A stretch of 64,000 nucleotides of DNA from Candidatus Rokuibacteriota bacterium (lineage in GTDB: Bacteria > Methylomirabilota > Methylomirabilia > Rokubacteriales > CSP1-6). Position numbers and translations under genes: made by a program. This document shows positions 1-8,281 of the stretch, piece after piece. Where the stretch lies: contig QHTE01000055.1 of the NCBI GenBank assembly GCA_003220685.1, positions 286,759 to 350,758 on the forward strand, written 5' to 3'. A model generated the notes under the pieces. The model was not told where the DNA came from. It worked only from the letters and a program-made list of their open reading frames with translations, and did not search any database. The stretch's first letter is position 1. Every line of letters begins with the position of its first letter.

Positions 1-156
1 CGCGACCTCCAGGCGTGGGTGCGCACGCGCCTTTCGGCCCACGAGTACCCCCGTGAGATAGAATTCATCGAGACCATTCCGGTGACGACGACGGGCAAGG
101 TGCGACGCGCCGACCTGCGACAGCTCGAGCGCCGGCGGCGCGGACTGGAGAGCTGA
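1..156 (+). CDS. Acyl-CoA synthetase (AMP-binding), C-terminal end only
   Basis: The window opens inside this gene; 51 residues remain before the TGA at 154-156. The visible piece contains 'HEYPREIEFIETIPVTTTGKV' shortened here to its key part 'IPVTTTGKVRRADLR', the terminal segment of ANL-superfamily adenylating enzymes, in which the lysine of the TGKV/TGKI motif catalyses adenylate formation. The enzyme would activate a carboxylic acid to its CoA thioester with ATP; the acid cannot be told from this tail. The next gene starts two bases after the stop, so they are probably co-transcribed. The family is secure, the substrate unknown. Confidence 0.85.
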   Translation, partial: RDLQAWVRTRLSAHEYPREIEFIETIPVTTTGKVRRADLRQLERRRRGLES

Positions 157-158
157 CG

Positions 159-1142
159 ATGGCCTACGACTACAAGACGCACTTCGGCGAGATCACCCTG
201 ACGCAGGATCTGACGACCTTGCCGGAGGAGCGGACGTGGCGTCTGCAGGCGCCCGAGGCGGACACCGCGCCGCACCAGATCGTGCTTTACCTCGGCTGCA
301 ACGTCTTGCGCACCTCGCACATGATCCGCACCGTCACCGCGATCTTCGACCGGCTCGGGCTCGACTACGTCGCCGTCGGCGGCCCGACGTACTGTTGCGG
401 CATCGTCCACCACCGGAACGGCGACACCGCGGCGTCGGGCGGCATGAACCGGCGCACGGTCGAGCTCTTCCAGCGCTACCAGCCCGAAGAGGTCGTGATG
501 TGGTGCCCGTCGTGCATGTTCTTCTACGACGAGATCCAGAAGTTCCAGTGGCCGTTCCCGGTGCGCCACACGACGGAGTTCCTGGCCGACCGCCTGCCCT
601 CGATCGAGTTCACGCATCGGGTCGACCAAGCCGTCGCGCTCCACTATCACAGTCAGAGCGAGCCGCGTCGGCGTGAGGGCGCCGCGGGTCGTCGGCTGCT
701 GGAGGCGGTGCCCGGGCTGCGCCTGGTCGACGTCGGGTCCGAGCCGCGGTTCGGCCGCCTGTGCACCGTCGACGTCCAGGCCCAGCTCGGTCAACAGGTG
801 TGGGACGGGCTCATCCTCGACGAGATCGACCGTTCTCGCGCTGGCGGCGCCCAGACCCTCGCGACGATCTACCACGGCTGCCAGCGGCTCATCTGCGGCT
901 TCGAGGCCGAGCGCCCGATCACGATCGAGCACTATCTCTCGGTGTTCGCGCGCGGCCTCGGGATCGAGTTCGAGGATCGGTACAAGAAGTTCCGCCTCTG
1001 GCAGGATCCCGAGCGCGTCCTGGAGGAGTCGACGCCCTGCCAGACTGCGAACCACGTCGATCCGGCGCGGGCGAGACAGCTCGTCGAGAAGACGTTCGGA
1101 CGCTTCACGGCGGCGCCGGACGGAAGCCCGGCGGCATCGTAG
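159..1142 (+). CDS. HdrB-like cysteine-rich (CCG-domain) iron-sulfur protein
   Basis: A 327-residue soluble protein related to heterodisulfide reductase subunit B and the Fe-S subunits of glycolate/lactate oxidases. The first half has a good cysteine-rich domain: 'LYLGCNV', 'YCCGIVHH' and 'WCPSCMFF', the ligand pattern of a noncubane [4Fe-4S] cluster. The second half aligns in layout but is poor in cysteine: where a second CCG would be expected it reads 'EPRFGRLCTVDVQ', followed later by 'YHGCQRLICGF'. It is therefore probably a one-cluster variant passing electrons to or from an unseen partner. ATG at 159 lies two bases after the acyl-CoA synthetase stop, so the two are likely one operon, and the LLM oxidoreductase follows. 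Exact role unknown. Confidence 0.75.
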   Translation: MAYDYKTHFGEITLTQDLTTLPEERTWRLQAPEADTAPHQIVLYLGCNVLRTSHMIRTVTAIFDRLGLDYVAVGGPTYCCGIVHHRNGDTAASGGMNRRTVELFQRYQPEEVVMWCPSCMFFYDEIQKFQWPFPVRHTTEFLADRLPSIEFTHRVDQAVALHYHSQSEPRRREGAAGRRLLEAVPGLRLVDVGSEPRFGRLCTVDVQAQLGQQVWDGLILDEIDRSRAGGAQTLATIYHGCQRLICGFEAERPITIEHYLSVFARGLGIEFEDRYKKFRLWQDPERVLEESTPCQTANHVDPARARQLVEKTFGRFTAAPDGSPAAS

Positions 1143-1173
1143 GCAGCGCGGCGCGGAGTCACTAGCCACCACC

Positions 1174-2193
1174 GTGGAGATCGGGCTCTTTACCGAGTTC
1201 GAATGGCGCCCGGGCGTCGACGAGGCGCAAGCCTTCGACGACTCGTTGACGCAGACGACGGTGGCCGAGGAGCTCGGCTACGACGCGGTGTGGCTGGCCG
1301 AGCTGCACTTCCAGAAGGAGCGTTCCGTGCTGGCCTCGCCGCTCGTCGTCGGCGCGACGATCGCCGGGCGGACCAAGCGCGTGAAGATCGGGTTCGCCGT
1401 ACAGGTGCTGCCGCTCATCCATCCGCTGCGCCTCGCCGAGGACGTTGCGACGCTCGATCACGTCAGCAAAGGCCGTGTCGATCTCGGCGTGGGCCGCAGC
1501 GGTCTGCCCGAGCACTACACGGGCTTCAGCATTCCCTACGAGGAAAGCCAGGAGCGCTTCGACGAGACGCTCGAGATCCTCCTGAAGGCGTGGACCGAGG
1601 AGCGATTCACGTACGAGGGCAAGTACTTCCAGTTCCACGACGTCTGCGCGGTCCCCAAGCCGTACCAGAAGCCACACCCGCCGCTTCGCGTCGCGGCGAC
1701 GTCCGAGGAGTCGTATGCGGCGGTCGGACGCCGCGGGCTGCCGATCTTCCTGGCGGTGAGGACGTCGAGCATCGGCGAGCTCGAGCGCTACGTCGGGGCC
1801 TATCACGCCGCGTGGCGCGAAGCCGGCCACCCGGGCCGCGGCGAGGTCGGCGTGATCCTGCCGGTCTACGTCGCCGAGACGGACCGCCGCGCGCGGGAGG
1901 AGACCGAGGCCAGCGCGATGCACTTCTATCGCTCGGTCGGCAAGGCCCTGCTCGCCGGGCCACGACGGGCGGTCGGCGAGCGGTTCCGCCGCATGAGCTT
2001 CGACGAGGTGCTGAGGGACTTCGGGGTCTACGGCGCGCCCGAGCGCGTCGCGGAGCGACTCGAAGAGCTGCGCCACGCGATCGGCTTCACGAAGCTCGCC
2101 GTCTGGATGAACGTCGGCTCGCGCGTACCGCACGAGCGCGTGCTGGCGTCGATGCGCCGCTTCGCCGAGCTGGTGGCCCCGCGGCTCAGATAG
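1174..2193 (+). CDS. LLM-class (luciferase-like) flavin-dependent oxidoreductase
   Basis: About 339 residues of the bacterial luciferase-like TIM-barrel family, which use FMN or F420 to oxidise small substrates. Typical blocks are 'ELGYDAVWLAELHF', 'GFAVQVLPLIHPLRLAEDVATLD', quoted here only through 'LIHPLRLAEDVATLD', and 'GRVDLGVGRS', then 'PPLRVAATSEESY'. I chose GTG at 1174 because homology begins immediately ('EIGLFTEFEW'); the open frame extends far upstream but only as a shadow of the HdrB-like gene. No clear ribosome-binding site is visible. Its 3' end overlaps the convergent TPP-enzyme relic by 8 bases. Cofactor and substrate cannot be assigned; HdrB-like/LLM neighbours suggest redox catabolism. 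Confidence 0.85.
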   Translation: MEIGLFTEFEWRPGVDEAQAFDDSLTQTTVAEELGYDAVWLAELHFQKERSVLASPLVVGATIAGRTKRVKIGFAVQVLPLIHPLRLAEDVATLDHVSKGRVDLGVGRSGLPEHYTGFSIPYEESQERFDETLEILLKAWTEERFTYEGKYFQFHDVCAVPKPYQKPHPPLRVAATSEESYAAVGRRGLPIFLAVRTSSIGELERYVGAYHAAWREAGHPGRGEVGVILPVYVAETDRRAREETEASAMHFYRSVGKALLAGPRRAVGERFRRMSFDEVLRDFGVYGAPERVAERLEELRHAIGFTKLAVWMNVGSRVPHERVLASMRRFAELVAPRLR

Positions 2194-2951
2194 CCGGGTC
2201 GATCCTCACGTCGACCAGGTACGGGCCGCCGCTCGCCAGCGCGCGGCCGACCGCCGGGCCGATGTCAGAGGCCTTCTCGATCTTCGTGCCGGGGACGCCG
2301 AGCGAGCGTGCCAGGCCGACGAAGTCGATCTGCGGCCGATCGAGATCCATCGCGACGTAGCGGTCGTCCTCGGCCGAGAAGCCCTTCAACGCCTTCGTCC
2401 GCAGCTTCAGGATCCGACACGACGTGTTGTTGAAGATGACGTAGACGACGGCGAGCGACTCCCGGGCCGCGGTCCAGAGGGCCTGGTTCGTGTACATCGA
2501 GCTGCCGTCGCCGACCAGCGCGACCACCGGCCGGTGCGGCAGGGCGAGCTTCACCCCGAGCGCCGCCGGCAACCCCCAGCCGATGCCGCCGCCGCGCAGC
2601 CCGAAGAAGCTCTTGGCATCGGCACACTTGAAGAAGTGGCGGATGCCCGACGAGGACGAGATCGCCTCGTCGACGATGACCGCGTCGGCCGGCGTCACCT
2701 TTGCAACCTCGTTCATGAGCGTCAGCGCGGAGATCGGCACGCGCGAGGCCTCGGCCCCCGCGCGCTTCGTCAGCTCGGCGCGTTCGGCGGCAAAGGCCGC
2801 GGTGACCGCGTCCCGGCGCCTGGCGGCCTCGGGATGGCCGTTGTTCTTACCGGTGTTGCGGCGAATCGCCTCGGCCAGCTCGGGCAGGGTCGCCTTGGCC
2901 TTCCTGCTTGAGGATCTGGAGGAACGCCTGCTTGCCGGTGATGTATGCCAT
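2186..2951 (-). pseudogene. Thiamine-diphosphate enzyme (benzoylformate decarboxylase/acetolactate synthase family), internal deletion
   Basis: Two separated pieces of one TPP-enzyme gene are fused out of frame. The ATG at 2951 encodes a typical N-terminus, 'MAYITGKQAFLQILKQEG'. The frame then shifts near 2895 and continues as 'KATLPELAEAIRRN' followed by the complete C-terminal TPP-binding domain, with 'GDGSSMYTNQALW' and 'VIFNNTSC' forming the GDG...NN cofactor motif, ending at 2186. Family members are about 540-590 residues; only about 17 + 240 remain, so roughly 300 residues (the rest of the N-terminal domain and the middle domain) are missing. In the shifted frame the N-terminal piece stops at 2847-2849. 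The product cannot be functional. A real deletion and an assembly collapse are both possible. Confidence 0.85.
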
Positions 2952-2978
2952 GGTGGGCCAGATGATAAGCTTTCCGGC

Positions 2979-4016
2979 GTGTCGCTTCCAGACGCGCCGC
3001 TCCTGCGCGCCGCCCGCCGTCAGCCGACGTCGTTCACGCCGGTGTGGCTCATGCGGCAGGCCGGCCGCTACTTGCCGGAATACCGCGCAATGCGCGAGCG
3101 CTACGGCTTTCTCGAGCTCGCCCGCAATCCCGAGGCGGCCGCGGAGGTCACCGTGCAGCCCGTCGCGCGTCTCGGCGTCGACGCGGCGATCCTCTTCGCC
3201 GATATTCTGTTGATCGTCGAGCCGCTCGGCGTCGGGCTCGAGTTCGCGGCGGGCGAGGGCCCGGTGATCCATCGGCCGGTACGCAGCGAGGCGGCGATCG
3301 CGCGTCTTCCGCGGGTCGACGTCGAGTCGTCTGTCCCATTCGTGTTCGACGCCGTCCGCCGCGTGAAGCGGGGGCTCGCCGGGAAGGTGCCGCTGATCGG
3401 CTTCGCCGGCGCGCCGTTCACCGTCGCGTCGTACCTGGTCGAGGGCGGCCCGTCGCGCGACTACTTGCACACGAAGCGGCTCATGTACGAGGAGCCGGAG
3501 GGCTGGGGCCGGCTCATGGGGATCCTCGTCGACGCGACCGCGCGCTATCTCAACGGTCAGATCGCGGCCGGCGCCGAGGCCGTCCAGATCTTCGACTCGT
3601 GGGTCGGGGTGCTGGCGCCCGAGGACTACCGCACGTTCGTGATGCCGCACACGCGCGCGCTGGTCCGCGCGCTCACGCCGGGCGTTCCGGTCATCCACTT
3701 CGGAACGGGCACGGCGTCGCTGCTGCCGGCGATGCGCGCCGCCGGCGGCGACGTGATCGGACTGGACTGGCGCGTGGACCTCGACGTCGGCTGGGCGGCC
3801 GTCGGCCACGACGTCGGCGTGCAGGGCAACCTCGACCCGGTCGTGCTGCTGTCGAAGCCGGCGTACATCCGTCAGCGCGTGAAGGACATCCTCGAGCGCG
3901 CCGGCGGCCGTCCGGGCCACATTTTCAACCTGGGTCACGGGATTCTCCCGCAGACACCGGTCGAGCACGCGCGCGCGCTGGTCGAGATGGTCCACGAGCT
4001 GTCCGATCGGCGATGA
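2979..4016 (+). CDS. hemE: Uroporphyrinogen decarboxylase
   Basis: HemE converts uroporphyrinogen III to coproporphyrinogen III by four decarboxylations in the cytoplasm. Both family signatures are present: 'MRQAGRYLPEYR' near residue 25 and 'GFAGAPFTVASYLVEGG' near residue 145; 'FNLGHGILPQTP' closes the active-site region. GTG at 2979 gives about 345 residues, the normal length, and the protein starts like its relatives ('SLPDAPLLRAAR'); the frame is open further upstream but overlaps the TPP-enzyme relic on the other strand. The stop TGA overlaps the ATG of hemH (ATGA at 4013-4016). It is the first gene of a haem operon hemE-hemH-hemY. Confidence 0.97.
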   Translation: MSLPDAPLLRAARRQPTSFTPVWLMRQAGRYLPEYRAMRERYGFLELARNPEAAAEVTVQPVARLGVDAAILFADILLIVEPLGVGLEFAAGEGPVIHRPVRSEAAIARLPRVDVESSVPFVFDAVRRVKRGLAGKVPLIGFAGAPFTVASYLVEGGPSRDYLHTKRLMYEEPEGWGRLMGILVDATARYLNGQIAAGAEAVQIFDSWVGVLAPEDYRTFVMPHTRALVRALTPGVPVIHFGTGTASLLPAMRAAGGDVIGLDWRVDLDVGWAAVGHDVGVQGNLDPVVLLSKPAYIRQRVKDILERAGGRPGHIFNLGHGILPQTPVEHARALVEMVHELSDRR

Positions 4017-4948
4017 GCGCCGTCGATTCCGTGCTGCTCGTCGCCTTCGGCGGGCCGACGGCGCCGCACGAGATCCGACCGTTCCTCGAGATCGTCGCGC
4101 GCGGCCGCGGCATCCCCCCCGAGCGGCTCGAGGCGGTGGCGCGCCACTACGAGCAGATGCCGGGCGGCCGCTCGCCGCTCGCCGAGCTCACGTTCGCCCA
4201 GGCGCAGGGGCTCGAGCAGGCGCTCGCCCAGGCCGGGCCCGCGCTGCCGGTGTTCGTCGGCATGCGGAACTGGCATCCGTTCCTCCACGAGGCGCTCGCC
4301 GAGATGGCGGGCAAGGGCGCGCGCCGGGCGCTCGCCGTCATCCTCTCGCCGCTCCGCACGGAGGCCTCGTGGGATCGCTACATGCAGGACGTCGCCGAGG
4401 CCCGCGCGCGCGTCGCGGGCGCGCCCGAGGTGGGCTTCGCGCCGGCGTGGTTCGAGAGCCCGCGCTTCGTGGCGGCGGTCGCCGATCGTGCGCGCGCGTC
4501 GCTCGCCCGGGTCCCGGCAGACGCGCGGGCGGCCACGCCGCTCGTGTTCACGGCGCACAGCGTTCCCACGGCGATGGCCGCCGCGTCGCCGTACGTGTCG
4601 GACCTGAACGCCGCGGCGCGTGCGGTCGTCCGGCGCCTGGGCCACGCGCGGTGGTCGATCGCCTATCAGAGCCGGAGCGGAAGCCCGCGGCAGCCGTGGC
4701 TCGAGCCGGACATCGGTAATGTCCTCCGGCGCCTGGCGACGGAAGGCGAGCGCCACGTCGTCGTGGTGCCGATCGGCTTCGTGTGCGATCACGTGGAGGT
4801 GCTGTACGACCTCGACGTCGAGGCGCGCCGGGTGGCCGAGGGAGCCGGGCTCGCACTGCATCGCGCGGCGGCCGTGAACGATCATCCCGAGTTCGTCGCG
4901 ATGCTGGCCGACCTCGTCCGCGGCGCCGGCGTCCGGGCCGGGCGATGA
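4013..4948 (+). CDS. hemH: Ferrochelatase
   Basis: A 311-residue class I chelatase that inserts ferrous iron into a porphyrin. The start ATG overlaps the hemE stop, giving tight coupling. Recognisable elements are 'LLVAFGGPTAPHEI' at the N-terminus, the metal-binding histidine in 'VFTAHSVPTAM' (H182) and the conserved glutamate in 'GFVCDHVEVLYDLD' (E262), both needed for iron insertion. Length is typical of bacterial soluble ferrochelatases; no membrane helix or CyaY-like extension is seen. Whether the physiological substrate is protoporphyrin IX or coproporphyrin III cannot be read from the sequence: the hemE-hemH-hemY order is the one familiar from Gram-positive coproporphyrin-dependent operons. 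Confidence 0.95.
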   Translation: MSAVDSVLLVAFGGPTAPHEIRPFLEIVARGRGIPPERLEAVARHYEQMPGGRSPLAELTFAQAQGLEQALAQAGPALPVFVGMRNWHPFLHEALAEMAGKGARRALAVILSPLRTEASWDRYMQDVAEARARVAGAPEVGFAPAWFESPRFVAAVADRARASLARVPADARAATPLVFTAHSVPTAMAAASPYVSDLNAAARAVVRRLGHARWSIAYQSRSGSPRQPWLEPDIGNVLRRLATEGERHVVVVPIGFVCDHVEVLYDLDVEARRVAEGAGLALHRAAAVNDHPEFVAMLADLVRGAGVRAGR

Positions 4949-4982
4949 GCGCGTCCCGCGGTCCTGGCGCGAGACGGCTCGA

Positions 4983-6377
4983 GTGAAGCTCGTCGTCGTC
5001 GGCGGCGGGATCACGGGGCTCGCCGCGGCCCACCGGGCCGTCGAGCTCGCGCGCGAGCGATCGGCCGCGCTCGAGCTGACGCTCGTCGATTCGCGCGACC
5101 GGCTCGGCGGCACCATCGCGACTGAGCGCGCCGGCGGATTTCTCGTGGAGGCGGGCCCCGACTCGTTCCTCTCGGAGAAGCCGTGGGCGCTGGCGCTCTG
5201 CCGGCGACTCGGCGTCGAGCACCGGCTGGTCCGGACCGACGATCGCTTCAGGAAGGTCTTCGTCTGGCACGCCGGGCGTCTGCATGCCCTGCCGGACGGC
5301 TTTCAGCTCCTGGCGCCGACCAAGCTCGGGCCGTTCGTCAGGTCCGGTCTGTTCTCGTGGCCGGGTAAGCTCCGGATGGTGCTCGACCTCGTCGTGCCCC
5401 GGGGCACGAGCGACGACGAGAGCCTCGGCGCGTTCGTGCGCCGCCGGCTCGGGCGCGAGGCTCTCGAGCGCGTCGCCCAGCCGCTGGTCGCCGGGATCTA
5501 CACCGCCGATCCCGACGACCTCTCGCTGACCGCGACGATGCCGCGCTTTGCCGAGCTCGAGCGGCGCGAGCGATCGATCATCCTCGGGCTCTGGCGCGCG
5601 AACCGACGGGCGCCGCAGACCGGGACGAGCGGAGCGCGCTGGAGCCTCTTCGTGACCCTCCAGAACGGCATGGAGGAGCTGGTCGCCACGATCGCGTCGC
5701 GCCTGCCGCCGGGCTCGGTCCTCCTCAAGCATCGCGCGGACGGAATCGAGCGATGCGGCCGGGGCTGGCGCGTGGTCGGCGGCCTGGGCGGAGCGCTCGA
5801 GGCCGACCACGTCATCGTGGCGGCCGAGTCGTACACCGCGAGCCGGCTCCTGCGCTACGTCGATCCGGCCCTCGCGACCCTGCTCGGCGAGATCCCCTAC
5901 GCCTCCTCGGCGACCGTGACGTTCGGCTTTCGCCGGGCCGACGTGCCGCATCCGCTCGACGGCTTCGGCATCGTCGTCCCGCGTGGCGAGCGGCGCGCGG
6001 TGTTCGCGTGCACCTTCTCGAGCGTGAAGTATCCGGGCCGCGCGCCCGAGGGCCACGCGCTGCTCCGTTGCTTCGTGGGCGGTGCGCTGAACGAGCGCGT
6101 GCTCGAGTCGGACGACGCCGCGCTGATCGCGTCGGCGCGGGACGACCTGCGCGCGGCGCTCGGTATCACCGCCGGGCCCGTCCTGATGCGTGTCGCGCGC
6201 TGGACGAAGGCGATGCCGCAGTACCACGTCGGCCACGCGGGCCGCGTCGAGACGATCGAGCACTGCGCGGGGGCCTTGCCGGGCCTGCATCTGGCCGGCG
6301 CCGCGTACCGCGGCGTCGGAATCGCCGACTGCGTCAGATCCGGCGAGGCGGCCGCCGAGCGCGCCTTCGGCGTTTAG
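4983..6377 (+). CDS. hemY: Protoporphyrinogen/coproporphyrinogen oxidase, HemY type
   Basis: A 464-residue FAD oxidase of the HemY/CgoX family, oxidising protoporphyrinogen IX or coproporphyrinogen III with oxygen. The dinucleotide-binding motif 'VVVGGGITGLAAAHRA' lies at the extreme N-terminus, followed by 'RLGGTIATERAGGFLVEAGPD', of which 'GGTIATERAGGFLVEAGPD' is the familiar FAD-family block, and it ends with 'LAGAAYRGVGIADCVRSG', the C-terminal FAD contact. GTG at 4983 is the only sensible start: an ATG overlapping the hemH stop runs into a stop after 14 codons. Third gene of the haem operon, 34 bases after hemH. Oxygen dependence fits an aerobic or microaerobic host. Confidence 0.95.
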   Translation: MKLVVVGGGITGLAAAHRAVELARERSAALELTLVDSRDRLGGTIATERAGGFLVEAGPDSFLSEKPWALALCRRLGVEHRLVRTDDRFRKVFVWHAGRLHALPDGFQLLAPTKLGPFVRSGLFSWPGKLRMVLDLVVPRGTSDDESLGAFVRRRLGREALERVAQPLVAGIYTADPDDLSLTATMPRFAELERRERSIILGLWRANRRAPQTGTSGARWSLFVTLQNGMEELVATIASRLPPGSVLLKHRADGIERCGRGWRVVGGLGGALEADHVIVAAESYTASRLLRYVDPALATLLGEIPYASSATVTFGFRRADVPHPLDGFGIVVPRGERRAVFACTFSSVKYPGRAPEGHALLRCFVGGALNERVLESDDAALIASARDDLRAALGITAGPVLMRVARWTKAMPQYHVGHAGRVETIEHCAGALPGLHLAGAAYRGVGIADCVRSGEAAAERAFGV

Positions 6378-6411
6378 CCTCGCGCGTTGGCGATGCTGCG
6401 AATTCGAGGGG

Positions 6412-6493
6412 CGCCCCGGCTACGTCGGGGCGTCTCCGAGCGTTGGGAGGTTTGGGGGGTCATCGAGACGCCCCATGCAGGTCAAACACCTGC
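6412..6493. terminator. Nested hairpins between convergent hemY and CoA-transferase genes
   Basis: The 104-base convergent gap holds several inverted repeats: CGCCCCG/CGGGGCG (6412-6418 with 6426-6432, 7-nt loop), a perfect 10-bp pair GGGGCGTCTC/GAGACGCCCC (6427-6436 with 6465-6474, 28-nt loop) and GCAGGT/ACCTGC (6477-6482 with 6488-6493, 5-nt loop). The first two are mutually exclusive. There is no T-run, so this is not a classical intrinsic terminator, but its position fits bidirectional termination or 3'-end protection. Confidence 0.4.
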
Positions 6494-7693
6494 GATCGCG
6501 CCCAGCTTCATTAGCTCCTCGATCCGCTCCCGCGAGTAGCCCAGCACCTCGGTGAGCACCGCGCGCGTCTGCTCGCCCACGCGATACGGCGCGCCGCCGC
6601 GCGGCCTCACCGGCCGGCGGTCGACGTGAAAGGGCACGGCCGTGATGCGCACGGTCCCGCGCCCGGGATGCTCGATCTCCGGAAACGCCTGGCGCTCCTT
6701 CAGGTGCGGATGGGCCACGACCTCGGCGGGCGAGAGGACGGCGGAAGCCGGAATCCGGGCGGCCGTGAGCGTCTTCACCGCCTCCTCGACCGTCGTGAAC
6801 CGGTCGAGCCACTTGCAGATGATCGGGTGCAGCTCGGCCCAGTGCTCGCGCCGTCCGGCCGGCGTGGCGAAGCGCGCGTCCGACGCGAGGTCGGGCCGGT
6901 CCATCATCGCGACGAGCCGTGCCCAGAGCTGCGGCGCTCCGACCGTCTGCATCGCCACGTGACGGCCGCCGATGCCGTGCACGATCATGCCCGGCCGCGG
7001 GCCCGGGTAGTCCGCGCCGGCGTTCAGCATGCCCCCGTAGTTGATGTCCTCGGCGCCCACCAGGCACTCGAGCATCGAGACGTCGAGGTAGGCGCCGCGG
7101 CCGGTTCGCGTGCGGCGCCAGAGCGCCGCGAGGATCGCGCCGAAGGCGTGGGTGCCGGCGAGCACGTCGGCCGCCTGGAGATAGCCCGGCCGCGGCGCCG
7201 GGTCGGTCTGCTGCTCGAGGTACATGATGCCCGACATCGCGTTGACGATGTGGTGGAAGGCCGGCTGCAGACGCAGCGGTCCGCTCTGGCCGAAGCCGGA
7301 GATCGAGCAGTACACGAGGTCGGGCTTCACCGCCGAGAGCGCCGCGTAATCACAGCCGAGCTTCGCGACGACGCCGGGCAGGAAATTCTCGACCACGACG
7401 TCGGAGACCCGTGCCAGGTCCATCACGACCTCGCGGGCCTTCGGGTGAGAGAGATCGAGTGCCAGGCTCGACTTGCCCGCGTTGATCCGGATGAAGTACG
7501 TGCCCTGATCGGTTCGGCCGGGCTCGATCTGGGCGTGCCCGCGCCGCGTGTCGTCGCCTTCGCCGGGGCGCTCGATCTTGATCACGCGCGCGCCCAGGTC
7601 CGCGAGCAGGCGCGTGCAGTACGGGCCGGCCAGCACGCGCGTGAAATCGAGAACGGTGAGACCGGCGAGCAGCGGTTCGTCGGCGGCGGACAT
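6482..7693 (-). CDS. CaiB/BaiF family (class III) CoA-transferase
   Basis: A 403-residue family III CoA-transferase, moving CoA between carboxylic acids. It begins 'LLAGLTVLDFTRVLAGPYCTRLLADLGA', whose core 'VLDFTRVLAGPYCTRLLADL' is the classical N-terminal block, followed by 'VIKIERPGEGDDTR'. The catalytic aspartate that forms the acyl-anhydride is D176 in 'AADVLAGTHAF'. ATG at 7693 is preceded by AGGAGATCC. The gene converges on hemY and follows the DUF1722 gene by 10 bases on the same strand. Substrate unknown: carnitine, bile-acid, formyl, succinyl and mesaconyl enzymes all share this fold. Confidence 0.93.
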   Translation of the reverse strand: MSAADEPLLAGLTVLDFTRVLAGPYCTRLLADLGARVIKIERPGEGDDTRRGHAQIEPGRTDQGTYFIRINAGKSSLALDLSHPKAREVVMDLARVSDVVVENFLPGVVAKLGCDYAALSAVKPDLVYCSISGFGQSGPLRLQPAFHHIVNAMSGIMYLEQQTDPAPRPGYLQAADVLAGTHAFGAILAALWRRTRTGRGAYLDVSMLECLVGAEDINYGGMLNAGADYPGPRPGMIVHGIGGRHVAMQTVGAPQLWARLVAMMDRPDLASDARFATPAGRREHWAELHPIICKWLDRFTTVEEAVKTLTAARIPASAVLSPAEVVAHPHLKERQAFPEIEHPGRGTVRITAVPFHVDRRPVRPRGGAPYRVGEQTRAVLTEVLGYSRERIEELMKLGAIAGV

Positions 7694-7703
7694 GGAGGAT
7701 CTC

Positions 7704-8240
7704 CTAGACGTGATTTCTGAGCAGCAGCTCTTTGGGATGCGGCGCGAAGTGCGTTTGATCGGCCAGGTCCGCGACCGAGAGCCGACGCACGTGGTGCTCG
7801 ATCAGCGTCAGCGGCACGACCAGCGGCACCAGGCCGCGCCGGTAGCCGTGGATCGCGTCCGCGAGCTCGGCCCGCTCGGCGCCGTTGAGCCGGCGCCCGA
7901 AGGACCCGGCCAGGTGCTGCAGCACGTTCGCGTGCCGGGCGCGCGTGGCGCGGACCGACAACGCCTGCATCAGGAGCGAGCCGTACTGGGCCAGGCGCAG
8001 GCCGAGCCGCGCGCCCACGACGGCCACCAGCCGGCCCCGGGCCGCGTAGTGCGACGGGCTGTGGGCCAGGACCGCGAACTTCCGCGCCGCGTGGTACGCG
8101 GCGAGATCGCCCGGCTTCGGACGGCGCGCCGCGAACGCCCGCCAGCGCGCCATCGCGAACACGCGCTCGATGAAGCTCTCACGGATCGCCGGATCGCCGA
8201 GCCTGATCTTTTGGGCCTCGCCTTCGCGCATTCGGTCCAT
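7704..8240 (-). CDS. DUF1722 (YbgA-like C-terminal domain) protein
   Basis: About 178 residues matching the conserved pattern of DUF1722: 'AYHAARKFAVLAHSPSHY', 'RLVAVVGARLGLRLAQYGSLL' with core 'YGSLLMQAL', 'RHANVLQHLAGSFGRRL' and 'YRRGLVPLVVPLTLIEHHV'. In many bacteria this domain is fused to DUF523 in YbgA; here it stands alone. I placed the start at the ATG at 8240 because the frame above it would run into the divergent Ldh2-type gene's leader. No catalytic mechanism is established for the family; some members are associated with photolyase genes or purine-like metabolism, but no such neighbour is present here. It is followed closely by the CaiB-type gene. Confidence 0.8.
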   Translation of the reverse strand: MDRMREGEAQKIRLGDPAIRESFIERVFAMARWRAFAARRPKPGDLAAYHAARKFAVLAHSPSHYAARGRLVAVVGARLGLRLAQYGSLLMQALSVRATRARHANVLQHLAGSFGRRLNGAERAELADAIHGYRRGLVPLVVPLTLIEHHVRRLSVADLADQTHFAPHPKELLLRNHV

Positions 8241-8281
8241 TAGTCTAGCAGGCGTTCGATCGGAGCCCCGGGAGGACACGC

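Noticed and set aside
1162..2133. Minus-strand 323-codon frame opposite the LLM oxidoreductase
   Set aside because: Charged low-complexity shadow; the plus strand is clearly the LLM family.
2490..2978. N-terminal extension of hemE upstream of 2979
   Set aside because: The open frame is only the reverse shadow of the TPP-enzyme relic; HemE homology starts at 2979.
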